Positions 26,817-34,988 of a DNA stretch of 64,000 nt are shown one piece after another. Where the stretch lies: NCBI GenBank assembly GCA_965198895.1, contig OZ240676.1, positions 310,001 to 374,000 of the forward strand. Reading direction: 5' to 3'. The DNA comes from LMUY01 sp965198895 (GTDB lineage Bacteria > Pseudomonadota > Alphaproteobacteria > Acetobacterales > Acetobacteraceae). The notes under the pieces were generated by a model. It was not told the DNA's origin, made no database searches, and saw only the letters and a program-made list of their open reading frames with translations. The translations under genes and the position numbers were made by a program. Within the stretch, counting starts at the first letter, position 1, and the number at the start of each line of letters is the position of its first letter.

Positions 26817-29800
26817 TCAGGCGGCTAGGCGGCGGCGGATCGCCTCCAGCGTGTAGCCGTCGGCGATGCGCGGCGCGAAATCCGTCACTGCCCCGCCTTC
26901 CGGACGGCCGGAGGCGTTGTGGAACAGGCCCGCGCTGTCGTGGTCGATGAACGTCTCGGACGGTGCACCCTCGGCCAGAATCGCGTCGTGCTGGTCGAGC
27001 TCGATATGCACGTAATGCACCTCGGTGCAGGCGTGGTCCTGCACGATCGTCGTGCCGTTCACCAACTCGCTGCCGGGCACCAGCACGCCGTCCAGCAACA
27101 TGGCGTGGCAGGGGGAGATGCGTAGGTCCCGCCGCGGCAAGCCGCTCCCCAGCGCGCCGGCGCGGATCAGGATTGGGAGCACGTTGCGGTGTCCCGCGAG
27201 GAACCGCCCGCCATAGCTGCGGCGGCCCACCCAGCGGATCGGCTGCAGTGCGCCCGACACGGTCAGGACCCGGTCGCCCGCCTGCAGGGTCTCGACTGCG
27301 ACCTCGCCGTGATCCGTCTCGATCAGGGTGCCGTGGCAGTAACAGGGCACGGACGCCGTGGCGGTGATCTCGACGCCCGTGCCGCTAAACGGCGCCAAGG
27401 CGAAGAAGCCGGGAGAGAACAGCCCGGCGAACATGAACGTCTCGCTGTTGCCGCCGCCGCTGACGGTCACGTCCGTGTTGCCGCCCGACACCGCCGAAGT
27501 GATCGTGGCGCCTGCCGAGGTGATGATCGGCAGCGCGATCACGTCACCGGCCGCGAAACCCTGGATTGGCGCCTGGTCGCCATACCCGCCGGTCGCGGCC
27601 GTTGCGGACGTCACCTCATACGTGGCCGCGCCGTTGAACGTCAGCGTGCCCTCGAGCGTCGGCTTGGGGGACTGCAGTTCCAGCAGCGCACCATTGTCCA
27701 GCACGGTGTTGGACGCGATCGCCGCCCCGCTGACCAGCAGTTCGCCGCCACTCGACACCGTCGTCCCCGTCGCCGTCGCACTCTTGATATAGAGTTCGAG
27801 GATGCCGCCGCTCATAACGGTCTCGTCCGAGACCGAGGCGCCGATCGTGGCGATGAGTTGAGTGCCATCGATGATGTCGCCCGTCGCCGAGCCCGACACC
27901 GTTTCGAACCCGCCGGACAAGATGGTCGAACCGCTATCCGTGCCGCCGGCGAGGATGACGCTACCACCCGCGAGGACGGTCGCGCTGGTGATCGAAGCGC
28001 CGGTCAGCACGCTCAGCGTTTCACCGGCGCTGACAATGACGCCGACATGGTTGCCGCTGCTGAAGGTGACGGTCGTGCCACTGCTCTGGACGGCACTCGT
28101 CACGACCAGTTCGGCACCGCTGGCGGTGGACGTGACCCCCAGCGACGAGACGACGTTGCCGGCAAACAGCAGCGTCTGCGTCACGCCGCCGCTCGTCACC
28201 GTCTCCGTCGTCACCGACGTCGTGCTGTTGTAGCTGCCGGTCACGGTGGCGCCGGAGGCGAAGCCGGTGAACAACACCGAGTCCCCGGTGGCGAAACCAC
28301 TGATCGTCGCCTGGTCGCCGTAGCCGGCGCTGCTGGTGCCGAGCTGCAATTGACCGCCGGAGCCGCTGAAGGTCAGCGAACCGGTGAGTGTCGCCTTGTT
28401 GGACTGCAGCGCGACGATGCCGCCGGCGAGGATGGTCGTGTTGCTGGCGCTGATGTTGCCGTCGATCTGCAGCTGGCCGCCATTCTCGACCGTGACGTTC
28501 GCGGCCGAGGTGCCCTTGATCGACAGCGACGCGACACCGCCGTTGTAGACGGTCTCGTTGGAGATCGAGCCTTCGACCGTGCCGCCGCTGGCAACGAGCT
28601 GGGTCCCCTCGATGGAGTCGCCATTGGCCGAGCCATACAGCGTCTCGCTGGCACCACCCGCCAGGACCGTGCCGGACTCGATGCCGCCGGACGAAACGGT
28701 TTCGGTGGCACCCGACAGGACGGTGAAGCCCGTCGCCACGCCGCCGCTCGATACGGTGAGCGAGCCGCCGCTGTTGACCGTGCCGTCGCTCTGCGGCGTT
28801 CCGCTGACCACGGTCACGGCGCTGCCGGCCGGCAGTGCATCCACCGGCGCGAACGCGACACCACGGATGTTGCTGTCGGCCCCAGCCGACACCAGCGCCG
28901 AGAACGTCTCGCTCGCGGGCAGGGTCGTGGCCGCGAGGCTGTCGCTGATGGTGTAGAGATAGGTCTGGCCGGTGTCGGTCAGGGTCGAGTTGGTCGCGTA
29001 CAGCACGACGGTGCCGCCGTTGACCACGCCGGTCAGGCCGATCAGGCCCGATGTGCCGGAGGCGGCGGTGTCCGGCACCAAATTCAAGCCGGAGGCGAGC
29101 GTGTAATCGAGGTGCCAGGTGCCGTCCACCAGCGACCATTTCTGCAAGCCGCCATCACCCAGCCCGCCCGACTTGGGGTTGCCGCCGTCGGCAACATAGA
29201 GCGTGCTCGAGTTGGCGAAGAAGTATTGCTCCGGGCTGAGGCTGACGCCGGAGCCGACATCCGCGTTGTTGATGCCGTTTTCCTCGGCAGCCGTCAGCGT
29301 GACCTGGCCGCTGATGCCCGGCAGCACCGTCTCGGTCGTCGCACTCGTCGGCAACGCAGCGCCGTAGGTACCGATGCTGGTCTGGTGCTGCTTGCTGTCC
29401 TTCGAGACATACAGCTGGCCGTTGACGATCTCGACCTCGCGCGCATCGCTGCTGGTGTCGATGGCGGTCGCCGCATTGGCGCCGTCCGGAGCGTAGAACA
29501 CGCCTTGGGTGGTGTCGCCCGAGACGCCCTGGCCGCCGAGGTAGAAGCTGGTGCCGTTGACGGTGGCGACGCTGCGCGGGTTGTTCGTGTTGTAGATATT
29601 GTACAGCGTGGTGGTGCTGTCGGTGGCAATGGTGCCGGTGGTCTTGTCGAAGCTGATATCGGCGACGGTGCGGGCGATGGGGATGTATTGCGTCTGCGTC
29701 GTCAGGCTGGTCGACTGCGCGAGCGCCGCGTTGCCGTACACCGTCGTGCCGCCGGCGTTATACGTCCCGGCGTTCGTGTCATAGCCGGCGATCGTGAGCG

Positions 29801-30071
29801 ACTTGCCGTTGCCCGAGAGCTGCAGGATGCCTTCCGAGGACGAGCCATACTCGCCCGAAACCGCGTATTCCGTGACACCGTTCACCGTCACCGTCTGCTG
29901 CGGCAGGACGTAGGTTCCGACGATGGCGCCGGTGCTTGGATCGATCTCCTCGAGCGTGATGGGAGCGGCCTGGTTGTCGCTATACGTGCCGCCGCCGCCG
30001 GCAGCGGTGGACCCGACAACGCTGATGATGATGTCGCCCGGCGTAAAACTCGACAACGTGCTGCCCGACAT
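26817..30071 (-). CDS. Large extracellular-type protein: beta-propeller-like N-terminus, AIDA-type repeats, C-terminal Hint domain
   Basis: A 1084-residue protein without a classical signal peptide (N-terminus 'MSGSTLSSFTPGDIIISVVG'). Residues ~1-410 are Ser/Thr/Gly-rich and probably a beta-propeller or similar. Residues ~417-660 and ~664-900 are two tandem modules of AIDA/passenger-type repeats ('GGSLTVSSGGVATGFTVLSG', 'GGELLVSGAAIASNTVLDNG'), each ending in a 'GYGDQA.I.GFA.GD' segment. Residues ~907-1045 are a Hint domain starting 'PCYCHGTLIETDHGEVAVE', with 'LQAGDRVLTVSG' and 'ISPCHAMLLDG'. There is no autotransporter barrel at the C-terminus, so export must use another route; type I secretion is plausible. 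ATG 30071 has GGGAG seven bases upstream. Confidence 0.92.
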   Translation of the reverse strand: MSGSTLSSFTPGDIIISVVGSTAAGGGGTYSDNQAAPITLEEIDPSTGAIVGTYVLPQQTVTVNGVTEYAVSGEYGSSSEGILQLSGNGKSLTIAGYDTNAGTYNAGGTTVYGNAALAQSTSLTTQTQYIPIARTVADISFDKTTGTIATDSTTTLYNIYNTNNPRSVATVNGTSFYLGGQGVSGDTTQGVFYAPDGANAATAIDTSSDAREVEIVNGQLYVSKDSKQHQTSIGTYGAALPTSATTETVLPGISGQVTLTAAEENGINNADVGSGVSLSPEQYFFANSSTLYVADGGNPKSGGLGDGGLQKWSLVDGTWHLDYTLASGLNLVPDTAASGTSGLIGLTGVVNGGTVVLYATNSTLTDTGQTYLYTISDSLAATTLPASETFSALVSAGADSNIRGVAFAPVDALPAGSAVTVVSGTPQSDGTVNSGGSLTVSSGGVATGFTVLSGATETVSSGGIESGTVLAGGASETLYGSANGDSIEGTQLVASGGTVEGSISNETVYNGGVASLSIKGTSAANVTVENGGQLQIDGNISASNTTILAGGIVALQSNKATLTGSLTFSGSGGQLQLGTSSAGYGDQATISGFATGDSVLFTGFASGATVTGSYNSTTSVTTETVTSGGVTQTLLFAGNVVSSLGVTSTASGAELVVTSAVQSSGTTVTFSSGNHVGVIVSAGETLSVLTGASITSATVLAGGSVILAGGTDSGSTILSGGFETVSGSATGDIIDGTQLIATIGASVSDETVMSGGILELYIKSATATGTTVSSGGELLVSGAAIASNTVLDNGALLELQSPKPTLEGTLTFNGAATYEVTSATAATGGYGDQAPIQGFAAGDVIALPIITSAGATITSAVSGGNTDVTVSGGGNSETFMFAGLFSPGFFALAPFSGTGVEITATASVPCYCHGTLIETDHGEVAVETLQAGDRVLTVSGALQPIRWVGRRSYGGRFLAGHRNVLPILIRAGALGSGLPRRDLRISPCHAMLLDGVLVPGSELVNGTTIVQDHACTEVHYVHIELDQHDAILAEGAPSETFIDHDSAGLFHNASGRPEGGAVTDFAPRIADGYTLEAIRRRLAA

Positions 30072-30202
30072 CAACTCTCTCCCATGGTGCTTGGGCGGCT
30101 TCTAGCGCGTCGCCCGCGCGACGCAATCACCTGGGCGTTGCAGTTTTATGACGATGAATTCCCTTGTTTCACTTGCGTTTAGTTGTCGACGTTCCCCCCC
30201 AC

Positions 30203-31516
30203 CTATTCCCGCAGGTGGTCCCGTAGCGTCCTGCCGGTATACCCGGTGCGAAACACCCCGCGCCGCTGCAGGATCGGGACTACCGAGCGGCTGAACTGTT
30301 CGAACATGCCCGGCGACGTGGTGGGGGTCAGGACGAAACCGTCGCATGCCCCGGCTTCGAACAGGTCCGTCAGGTAATCCGCGATCATCTCCGGCGTGCC
30401 GACCAGTTGCGGGCACAGCTCGCTGGTGGCGAACCGCCGGGCCGCCTCGCCGAGCGTCAGGCCTTCCGCCTTGGTGCCCTGCAGGATCACGTCGAATGAG
30501 CCGCGAGACCCCTCCTCCAGTGCGATGTCCTCCAACGGTTGGTCAGGGTCCAGCCGGGCCAGGTCGACGCCAATGTGGCCGGAGATCAGCGCCATGCCCA
30601 GTTGCGTGTCCACCAGGCTGTTCACGTACTCGGCGCGCTCGCGGGCGAGGCTGTCGGTTTCGCCGATCACCACGTCGATGGAGGGCAGGATAACGCACTC
30701 CTCCGGCGCCCGGCCGTGCTTACCCATGCGGGATTTGAAGTCGGCGTAGAACGCCTGCATGTCCGCCTTGCTGTGCTGCAGGGTAAAGATGATCTCGCCC
30801 CAGCGCGCACCGAAATCCCGACCGCGGTCGGAGCTGCCGGCCTGCATGATCACGGGGTGGCCCTGCGGGCTGCGCGGGGTGGTCAGCGGGCCGCGCGTCT
30901 TGATCCAGCGGCCGGCGTAGTCGGCGTAGTGGATCTTGGCCGGGTCGGCGAACTGGCCCCCTGCCCGGTCCAGCAGCAACGCGCCCTCCTCCCAGCTGTC
31001 CCACAGGGCGAAGCAGGCCTCCAGCACCTCGTCGGCGCGGTCGTACCGTTCGGCGCGGCCCGGCATCTCGTCCATGCCGAAATTACGCGCCTCCAGCGTG
31101 GAGGTGGAGGCGACGACGTTCCAGGCGACCCGGCCCGCGCTCAGATGGTCGAGCGAGGCCAGCATGCGGGCGATCTGGTAGGGGTGGTTGAAAGTGGAGG
31201 AATAGGTCAGGCCTAAGCCGATGTGGCTGGTGACGCGCGCCATCATCGGCAGCACCATCGCCGGGTCGAGCAAGCACAATTGGCCGCCGCGCCCGGCCAT
31301 GGTGTCGAAGCTGCCGCCGTACAGGTCGTAGATGCCGAGGATGTCGGCGAAGAACAGGCTGTCGAAGCAGCCGGCCTCCAGCACGCGGGCGATGTGCTCG
31401 TAGCGGGCGGGGCTGAGCAAATCGTCAACGTCGGATTCGGGGTGGCGCCAGGCACCGTGGTGGTGGCAGGTCGGCCCCGTCATCAGGAAGGCCACCAGGT
31501 GCATCTGCCGTTTCAA
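30203..31516 (-). CDS. NtaA/SnaA/DszA-family flavin-dependent monooxygenase
   Basis: About 437 residues of the bacterial luciferase-like superfamily, nitrilotriacetate monooxygenase branch. These two-component enzymes use FMNH2 from a separate reductase to oxidise sulfur- or nitrogen-containing compounds. Family marks: 'MHLVAFLMTGPTCHHHGAWRHP', 'GLGLTYSSTFNHPYQIARMLASLDHLS', 'GRVAWNVVASTSTLEARNFG', 'HPVIMQAGSSDRGRDFGAR', 'CDGFVLTPTTSPGMFEQFS'. The open frame extends to 32554 but that part lies over a gene on the other strand and is not protein-like. TTG 31516 (MKRQMHL) fits the family N-terminus and follows GAGG; ATG 31504 is the alternative. Confidence 0.92.
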   Translation of the reverse strand: MKRQMHLVAFLMTGPTCHHHGAWRHPESDVDDLLSPARYEHIARVLEAGCFDSLFFADILGIYDLYGGSFDTMAGRGGQLCLLDPAMVLPMMARVTSHIGLGLTYSSTFNHPYQIARMLASLDHLSAGRVAWNVVASTSTLEARNFGMDEMPGRAERYDRADEVLEACFALWDSWEEGALLLDRAGGQFADPAKIHYADYAGRWIKTRGPLTTPRSPQGHPVIMQAGSSDRGRDFGARWGEIIFTLQHSKADMQAFYADFKSRMGKHGRAPEECVILPSIDVVIGETDSLARERAEYVNSLVDTQLGMALISGHIGVDLARLDPDQPLEDIALEEGSRGSFDVILQGTKAEGLTLGEAARRFATSELCPQLVGTPEMIADYLTDLFEAGACDGFVLTPTTSPGMFEQFSRSVVPILQRRGVFRTGYTGRTLRDHLRE

Positions 31517-31603
31517 TATCCTCGCCTTTTCCAAAGTCCGGGCCTTTCCGGTGCCGGCAAAGCGTAGCAAGTTCGGTGCCGCCCCTAACGGATGGTGTCC
31601 CGG

Positions 31604-32353
31604 ATGAAGCTGCTCCTCGCCAACCCGAACACCAGCACCAGCATTACCGACCGCATCGCCGCCGTCGCCCGCGGCGTGGCCGCGCCCGGCACCGAGATCG
31701 TGGCGGTCACCGGGACGGCCGGCGTGCCCTATATCGCCACCCGGGCCGAAGCCGCGGTCGCCGGCCGCACGACGTTGGAGTTGATGGCCGAGCACGGCGC
31801 CGGCTGCGATGCCGCGATCGTGGCCGCCTTCGCCGACCCGGGGCTCGGCGGGGCGCGGGAACTGATGAGCATCCCCGTCATCGGGCTCGCGGAGGCGGCG
31901 ATGCTGACGGCCTGCATGCTGGGGCGGCGGTTTTCGATCGTGACGTTCTCCGGCTCGCTCGGCCCCTGGTACCGCGAGTGCGTCGAGTATCACGGCCTGA
32001 CGGCCCGCCTGGCCGCCATCCGCAGCGTGGAGTTGCCGTTCACCGGGGTCGACACGGTGCAGACCGAATTGGAGGCCGCCCTGGTTGCCCTCTGCGCGCG
32101 CACGGTGGCCGAGGACGAGGCCGACATGGTCATCCTGGGCGGCGCGCCCCTGGCCGGACTGGCCCGGCGCGTCGCCCACCTGGTGCCGGTGCCGCTGATC
32201 GATGCCGTCGAGGCGGCAGTCCTGCAGGCGGAGGCACTGGTGCGCCTGGCCCCGTGCAAAGCCACCGTCGGCAGCTTTCGCCGCCCGGCGCCTAAACCGG
32301 CGATCGGGCTGTCGGCGACGCTCACGACACTGCTGAGCGGGCCGCAAGACTGA
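31604..32353 (+). CDS. Aspartate/glutamate (hydantoin) racemase-like protein
   Basis: A 249-residue protein of the Asp/Glu/hydantoin racemase family. 'MKLLLANPNTSTSITDRIAAVA' is the standard opening; the first catalytic Cys is replaced in part: the usual CF/CFDDPG motif reads 'AIVAAFADPGLGGARELMSIPVIG' (Ala where Cys is expected), while 'MVILGGAPLAGLARRV' occupies the second site (Ala instead of Cys, GCA/GGA). Loss of both Cys would argue against classic racemase chemistry. Divergent from the monooxygenase with an 87-base gap. ATG 31592 is an alternative start. Confidence 0.85.
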   Translation: MKLLLANPNTSTSITDRIAAVARGVAAPGTEIVAVTGTAGVPYIATRAEAAVAGRTTLELMAEHGAGCDAAIVAAFADPGLGGARELMSIPVIGLAEAAMLTACMLGRRFSIVTFSGSLGPWYRECVEYHGLTARLAAIRSVELPFTGVDTVQTELEAALVALCARTVAEDEADMVILGGAPLAGLARRVAHLVPVPLIDAVEAAVLQAEALVRLAPCKATVGSFRRPAPKPAIGLSATLTTLLSGPQD

Positions 32354-32420
32354 CGTGCCCATTGTGCAGCGCAGCAAATAGGCGCTGGGCAGGCCGTCCG
32401 CTTCGTGGAAAAACGGCGGG

Positions 32421-33800
32421 ATGATCGCGGTACTCACTTCGGAAAGCGACGGCCTGCCGTCACCCAAGCTGCAATGGGCGGTGCTGGCCATCGTCCTGGC
32501 GCTGATCATGGCCGTGCTGGACAGTGCGATCGCGAACATCGCGCTGCCCACCATCGCCCGCGACCTGCACGTAACCGACGCCGCGTCGATCTGGGTGGTG
32601 AACGCCTACCAGCTCGCCGTGACCATGTCCCTGCTGCCGCTGGCCTCGCTGGGGGAGATCGTGGGCTACCGCCGGGTGCACATCTGGGGATTGGCGCTGT
32701 TCGTCGTGGCCTCGCTGCTGTGCGCGCTGTCCGGCAGCCTGATGCTGTTGACCCTGGCGCGCATCCTGCAGGGCTTGGGTGCGGCTGGAATGCTGAGCGT
32801 GAACGTGGCGCTGGTCCGTTTCGTGTTCCCGCGGCATCGGCTGGGCAATGGTATCGGCCTGAACGCGATGGTCGGCTCGGTGGCGACGGCGGTTGGGCCG
32901 ACCGTCGCCTCCGCCATCCTGGCCGTGGCGAGTTGGCCGTGGTTGTTCGCGGTGAACGTGCCGATCGGCCTGTTTGCGCTCGTGGTGGCATGGCGGGCGT
33001 TGCCGCGCACTCCGCCTGCCCCCACGCGGTTCGATTTCACCAGCGCTGCGCTCAGTGCCGCGACGTTCGGCCTGCTGATCAGCGGCGTGGACGGATTGGC
33101 GCACGGCGAATCTGCACCGCTGGTGGTGGCCGAGGTGATCGGCATGCTGGTGATCGGCACAGCCCTGGTTCGGCGACAGGCGGCACTCACCTCGCCGTTA
33201 TTGCCGGTGGATTTGTTGCGGGTGCCGCTGTTCGCCCTGTCGGTGGCGGCCTCGATCTGCTGTTTTGCGGCGCAAGGACTGGCCTATGTCGCGATGCCGT
33301 TCCTGCTGCAGAACACGCTCGGTTTGGACCAGGTCCGCACGGGGCTGCTGCTGACACCCTGGCCGCTGACGGTGGCGCTGATTTCGCCGGTGGCCGGCTG
33401 GCTGTCGGACCGCTTTCCACCGGCGGTCCTGGGCGGCATCGGCCTCGTCGTGATGGCGGTGGGGCTGGCGTTCATGGCGGCGCTGCCCCTGAATGCGTCC
33501 GCGTTCGACATCCTGTGGCGGACGGCGGTGTGCGGGCTGGGGTTCGGCTTCTTCAACGCGCCGAACAACCGGGCGATGATCGCCTCCGCCCCGCCCCATC
33601 GCAGCGGCGGCGCCAGCGGCATGGTGGCCACCGCGCGCTTGCTCGGGCAGACCACGGGGGCCGCCTTGGTGGCCTTGTGTTTCGAACTGCTCCCGACGCA
33701 CGGTGCCTCGTCGGCGCTGTTGCTGGGGGCGGGCTTTGCCGGGGCGGCGGCGCTGGCCAGTTTCCTGCGGACGACGGCGCCCAAGGCTGCCGCGCGGTAA
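32421..33800 (+). CDS. MFS exporter, DHA2 (EmrB/QacA-like) family
   Basis: A 459-residue membrane protein with about 14 predicted helices. Family marks are 'MAVLDSAIANIALPTIARDL' (motif D of the 14-TMS drug:H+ antiporters), 'WVVNAYQLAVTMSLLPLASL', 'ARILQGLGAAGMLSVNVALV' and 'GPTVASAILAVASWPWLFAVNVPIG' (motif C-like). It likely extrudes a hydrophobic compound using the proton gradient. No regulator or membrane-fusion partner adjoins it. Confidence 0.92.
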   Translation: MIAVLTSESDGLPSPKLQWAVLAIVLALIMAVLDSAIANIALPTIARDLHVTDAASIWVVNAYQLAVTMSLLPLASLGEIVGYRRVHIWGLALFVVASLLCALSGSLMLLTLARILQGLGAAGMLSVNVALVRFVFPRHRLGNGIGLNAMVGSVATAVGPTVASAILAVASWPWLFAVNVPIGLFALVVAWRALPRTPPAPTRFDFTSAALSAATFGLLISGVDGLAHGESAPLVVAEVIGMLVIGTALVRRQAALTSPLLPVDLLRVPLFALSVAASICCFAAQGLAYVAMPFLLQNTLGLDQVRTGLLLTPWPLTVALISPVAGWLSDRFPPAVLGGIGLVVMAVGLAFMAALPLNASAFDILWRTAVCGLGFGFFNAPNNRAMIASAPPHRSGGASGMVATARLLGQTTGAALVALCFELLPTHGASSALLLGAGFAGAAALASFLRTTAPKAAAR

Positions 33801-33837
33801 GCAACCAGCCTGCCCAACCGAGGTTCAAATACGGACC

Positions 33838-34818
33838 ATGCCGGCCCCCTCTCCCCTGGACCGCTCCCTGGCGCTGGCCGCGGTCGAGGCCGGGACGCGC
33901 CGCTACTTCGCCGCGCGCCGCGACAAGGTGACGCCGTTCGTCGATGCGCATTTCTCGCTACGGGGCACGCTGGGCCTGCACCGCGCGGCTGTCGGTTGGG
34001 ACATTGCCAAGGCGCCGCTGAACCTGACGCTGGCCGCGCCACAGATCGCGATGCAATTGGGCGCACTCGGCGCCCGCAAGCTCGGTGCGGCGCGGGTGGC
34101 CGGGGTGCTGGGCCGGTCCATCCTGCTGCGCACGGCTGTGTCGCGCGAGATCGAGTGGCTGGTGCAAACCGAATTGCTGGAGCTGCCCTGCCAGCAGCCC
34201 GGCCGCGAGAGCCAGCGCGACGCCCTGGCCGCCACCATCCTGGACGACCCGGCGCTGGGCGCTGCCATGCAAGCAGCCTTGGCCGAGCTGGGCCGCCACG
34301 GCGACGACCCGGCGTTCCGCCGTCGGCTGGAGCAAGCCATGGCCGAATACGCCACCAGCCGCGCCGCCGCCGCCGAGATCACCACGGGGCTGCTGACACT
34401 CAGCGCGGGCGCCCTGGCGCTGAACAAGCTCACGCCGGGTGCCGCAACGCTCGGCCCGGCGCTTGCCGGGCTGCTGGCGCAGCAGGCCGCCGTGTCCGCC
34501 TTTCCGCTGGGCGGCTGGCTGGGTGGCGTGTGGTACGGGCTGTTTCCGGTGGTCCCCTCCGCCCTGATGACGCTCGGCACCACTGGCGGGCTGATGCTGG
34601 GCGCCACTACCTTCGCCGCCTTCGCCGGGGTCGTGTCCGACCCGATCCAACGCGCACTCGGCCTGCACCGGGCGAGGCTGATGCGCATGGTCGACACCCT
34701 GGAGCGGCAGTTCTTCGATCCGGGCGCGAGCGGGTTCGCCGTGCACGACCACTACGTCGCACGCCTGCTCGACCTGTTCGACATGGTCGGCATGGCGTTG
34801 CGCCTCACGCGTGGATGA
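33838..34818 (+). CDS. Unrecognised membrane-associated protein
   Basis: About 326 residues from ATG 33838; the frame is open back to 33703 but that part overlaps the MFS gene. The N-terminal half is Ala/Leu/Arg-rich and helical. Residues ~185-275 contain two or three hydrophobic, Gly/Ala-rich helices ('ITTGLLTLSAGALALNKLTPG', then 'GGWLGGVWYGLFPVVPSALM' and 'LGTTGGLMLGATTFAAFAGV'). The C-terminal 50 residues are amphipathic with charged residues. I do not recognise the family and see no catalytic motif. It is 37 bases behind the DHA2 exporter and may be co-transcribed. Confidence 0.75.
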   Translation: MPAPSPLDRSLALAAVEAGTRRYFAARRDKVTPFVDAHFSLRGTLGLHRAAVGWDIAKAPLNLTLAAPQIAMQLGALGARKLGAARVAGVLGRSILLRTAVSREIEWLVQTELLELPCQQPGRESQRDALAATILDDPALGAAMQAALAELGRHGDDPAFRRRLEQAMAEYATSRAAAAEITTGLLTLSAGALALNKLTPGAATLGPALAGLLAQQAAVSAFPLGGWLGGVWYGLFPVVPSALMTLGTTGGLMLGATTFAAFAGVVSDPIQRALGLHRARLMRMVDTLERQFFDPGASGFAVHDHYVARLLDLFDMVGMALRLTRG

Positions 34819-34988
34819 TCACACGCAACGAATTCGTTTGACGCTGTCAGCGATCGAATGCATGACGTTAATTTTTGTATAGATACATATTTTTGACGGA
34901 GCGTTCACAAGCTGATTCGTCGCCGCTTCGCCAAACGTAGCCGATGCGGATCTTTGTTGAGAGATCGTATTACAAAATAGGCTCAACG
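34819..34988. promoter_or_regulatory. AT-rich leader upstream of the LuxR-type regulator
   Basis: This 170-base gap is markedly more AT-rich than the rest of the window, especially 34866-34894 (runs of T and A, including ATTTTTGTATAGATACATAT). No confident -35/-10 pair with correct spacing can be assigned. It most likely holds the promoter of the regulator gene. Confidence 0.4.

Noticed and set aside
27189..30182. A very long open frame (997 codons) on the plus strand opposite the Hint/AIDA gene.
   Set aside because: It is the antisense of a GC-rich repetitive gene. The translation is Arg/Asp/Gly-rich without any fold motif, while the minus frame has AIDA repeats and a Hint domain.
31517..32554. 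N-terminal extension of the monooxygenase frame up to 32554.
   Set aside because: The extra residues lie antisense to the racemase gene, are low-complexity Arg/Gly/Asp-rich and absent from the family; the family N-terminus begins at MKRQMHL.
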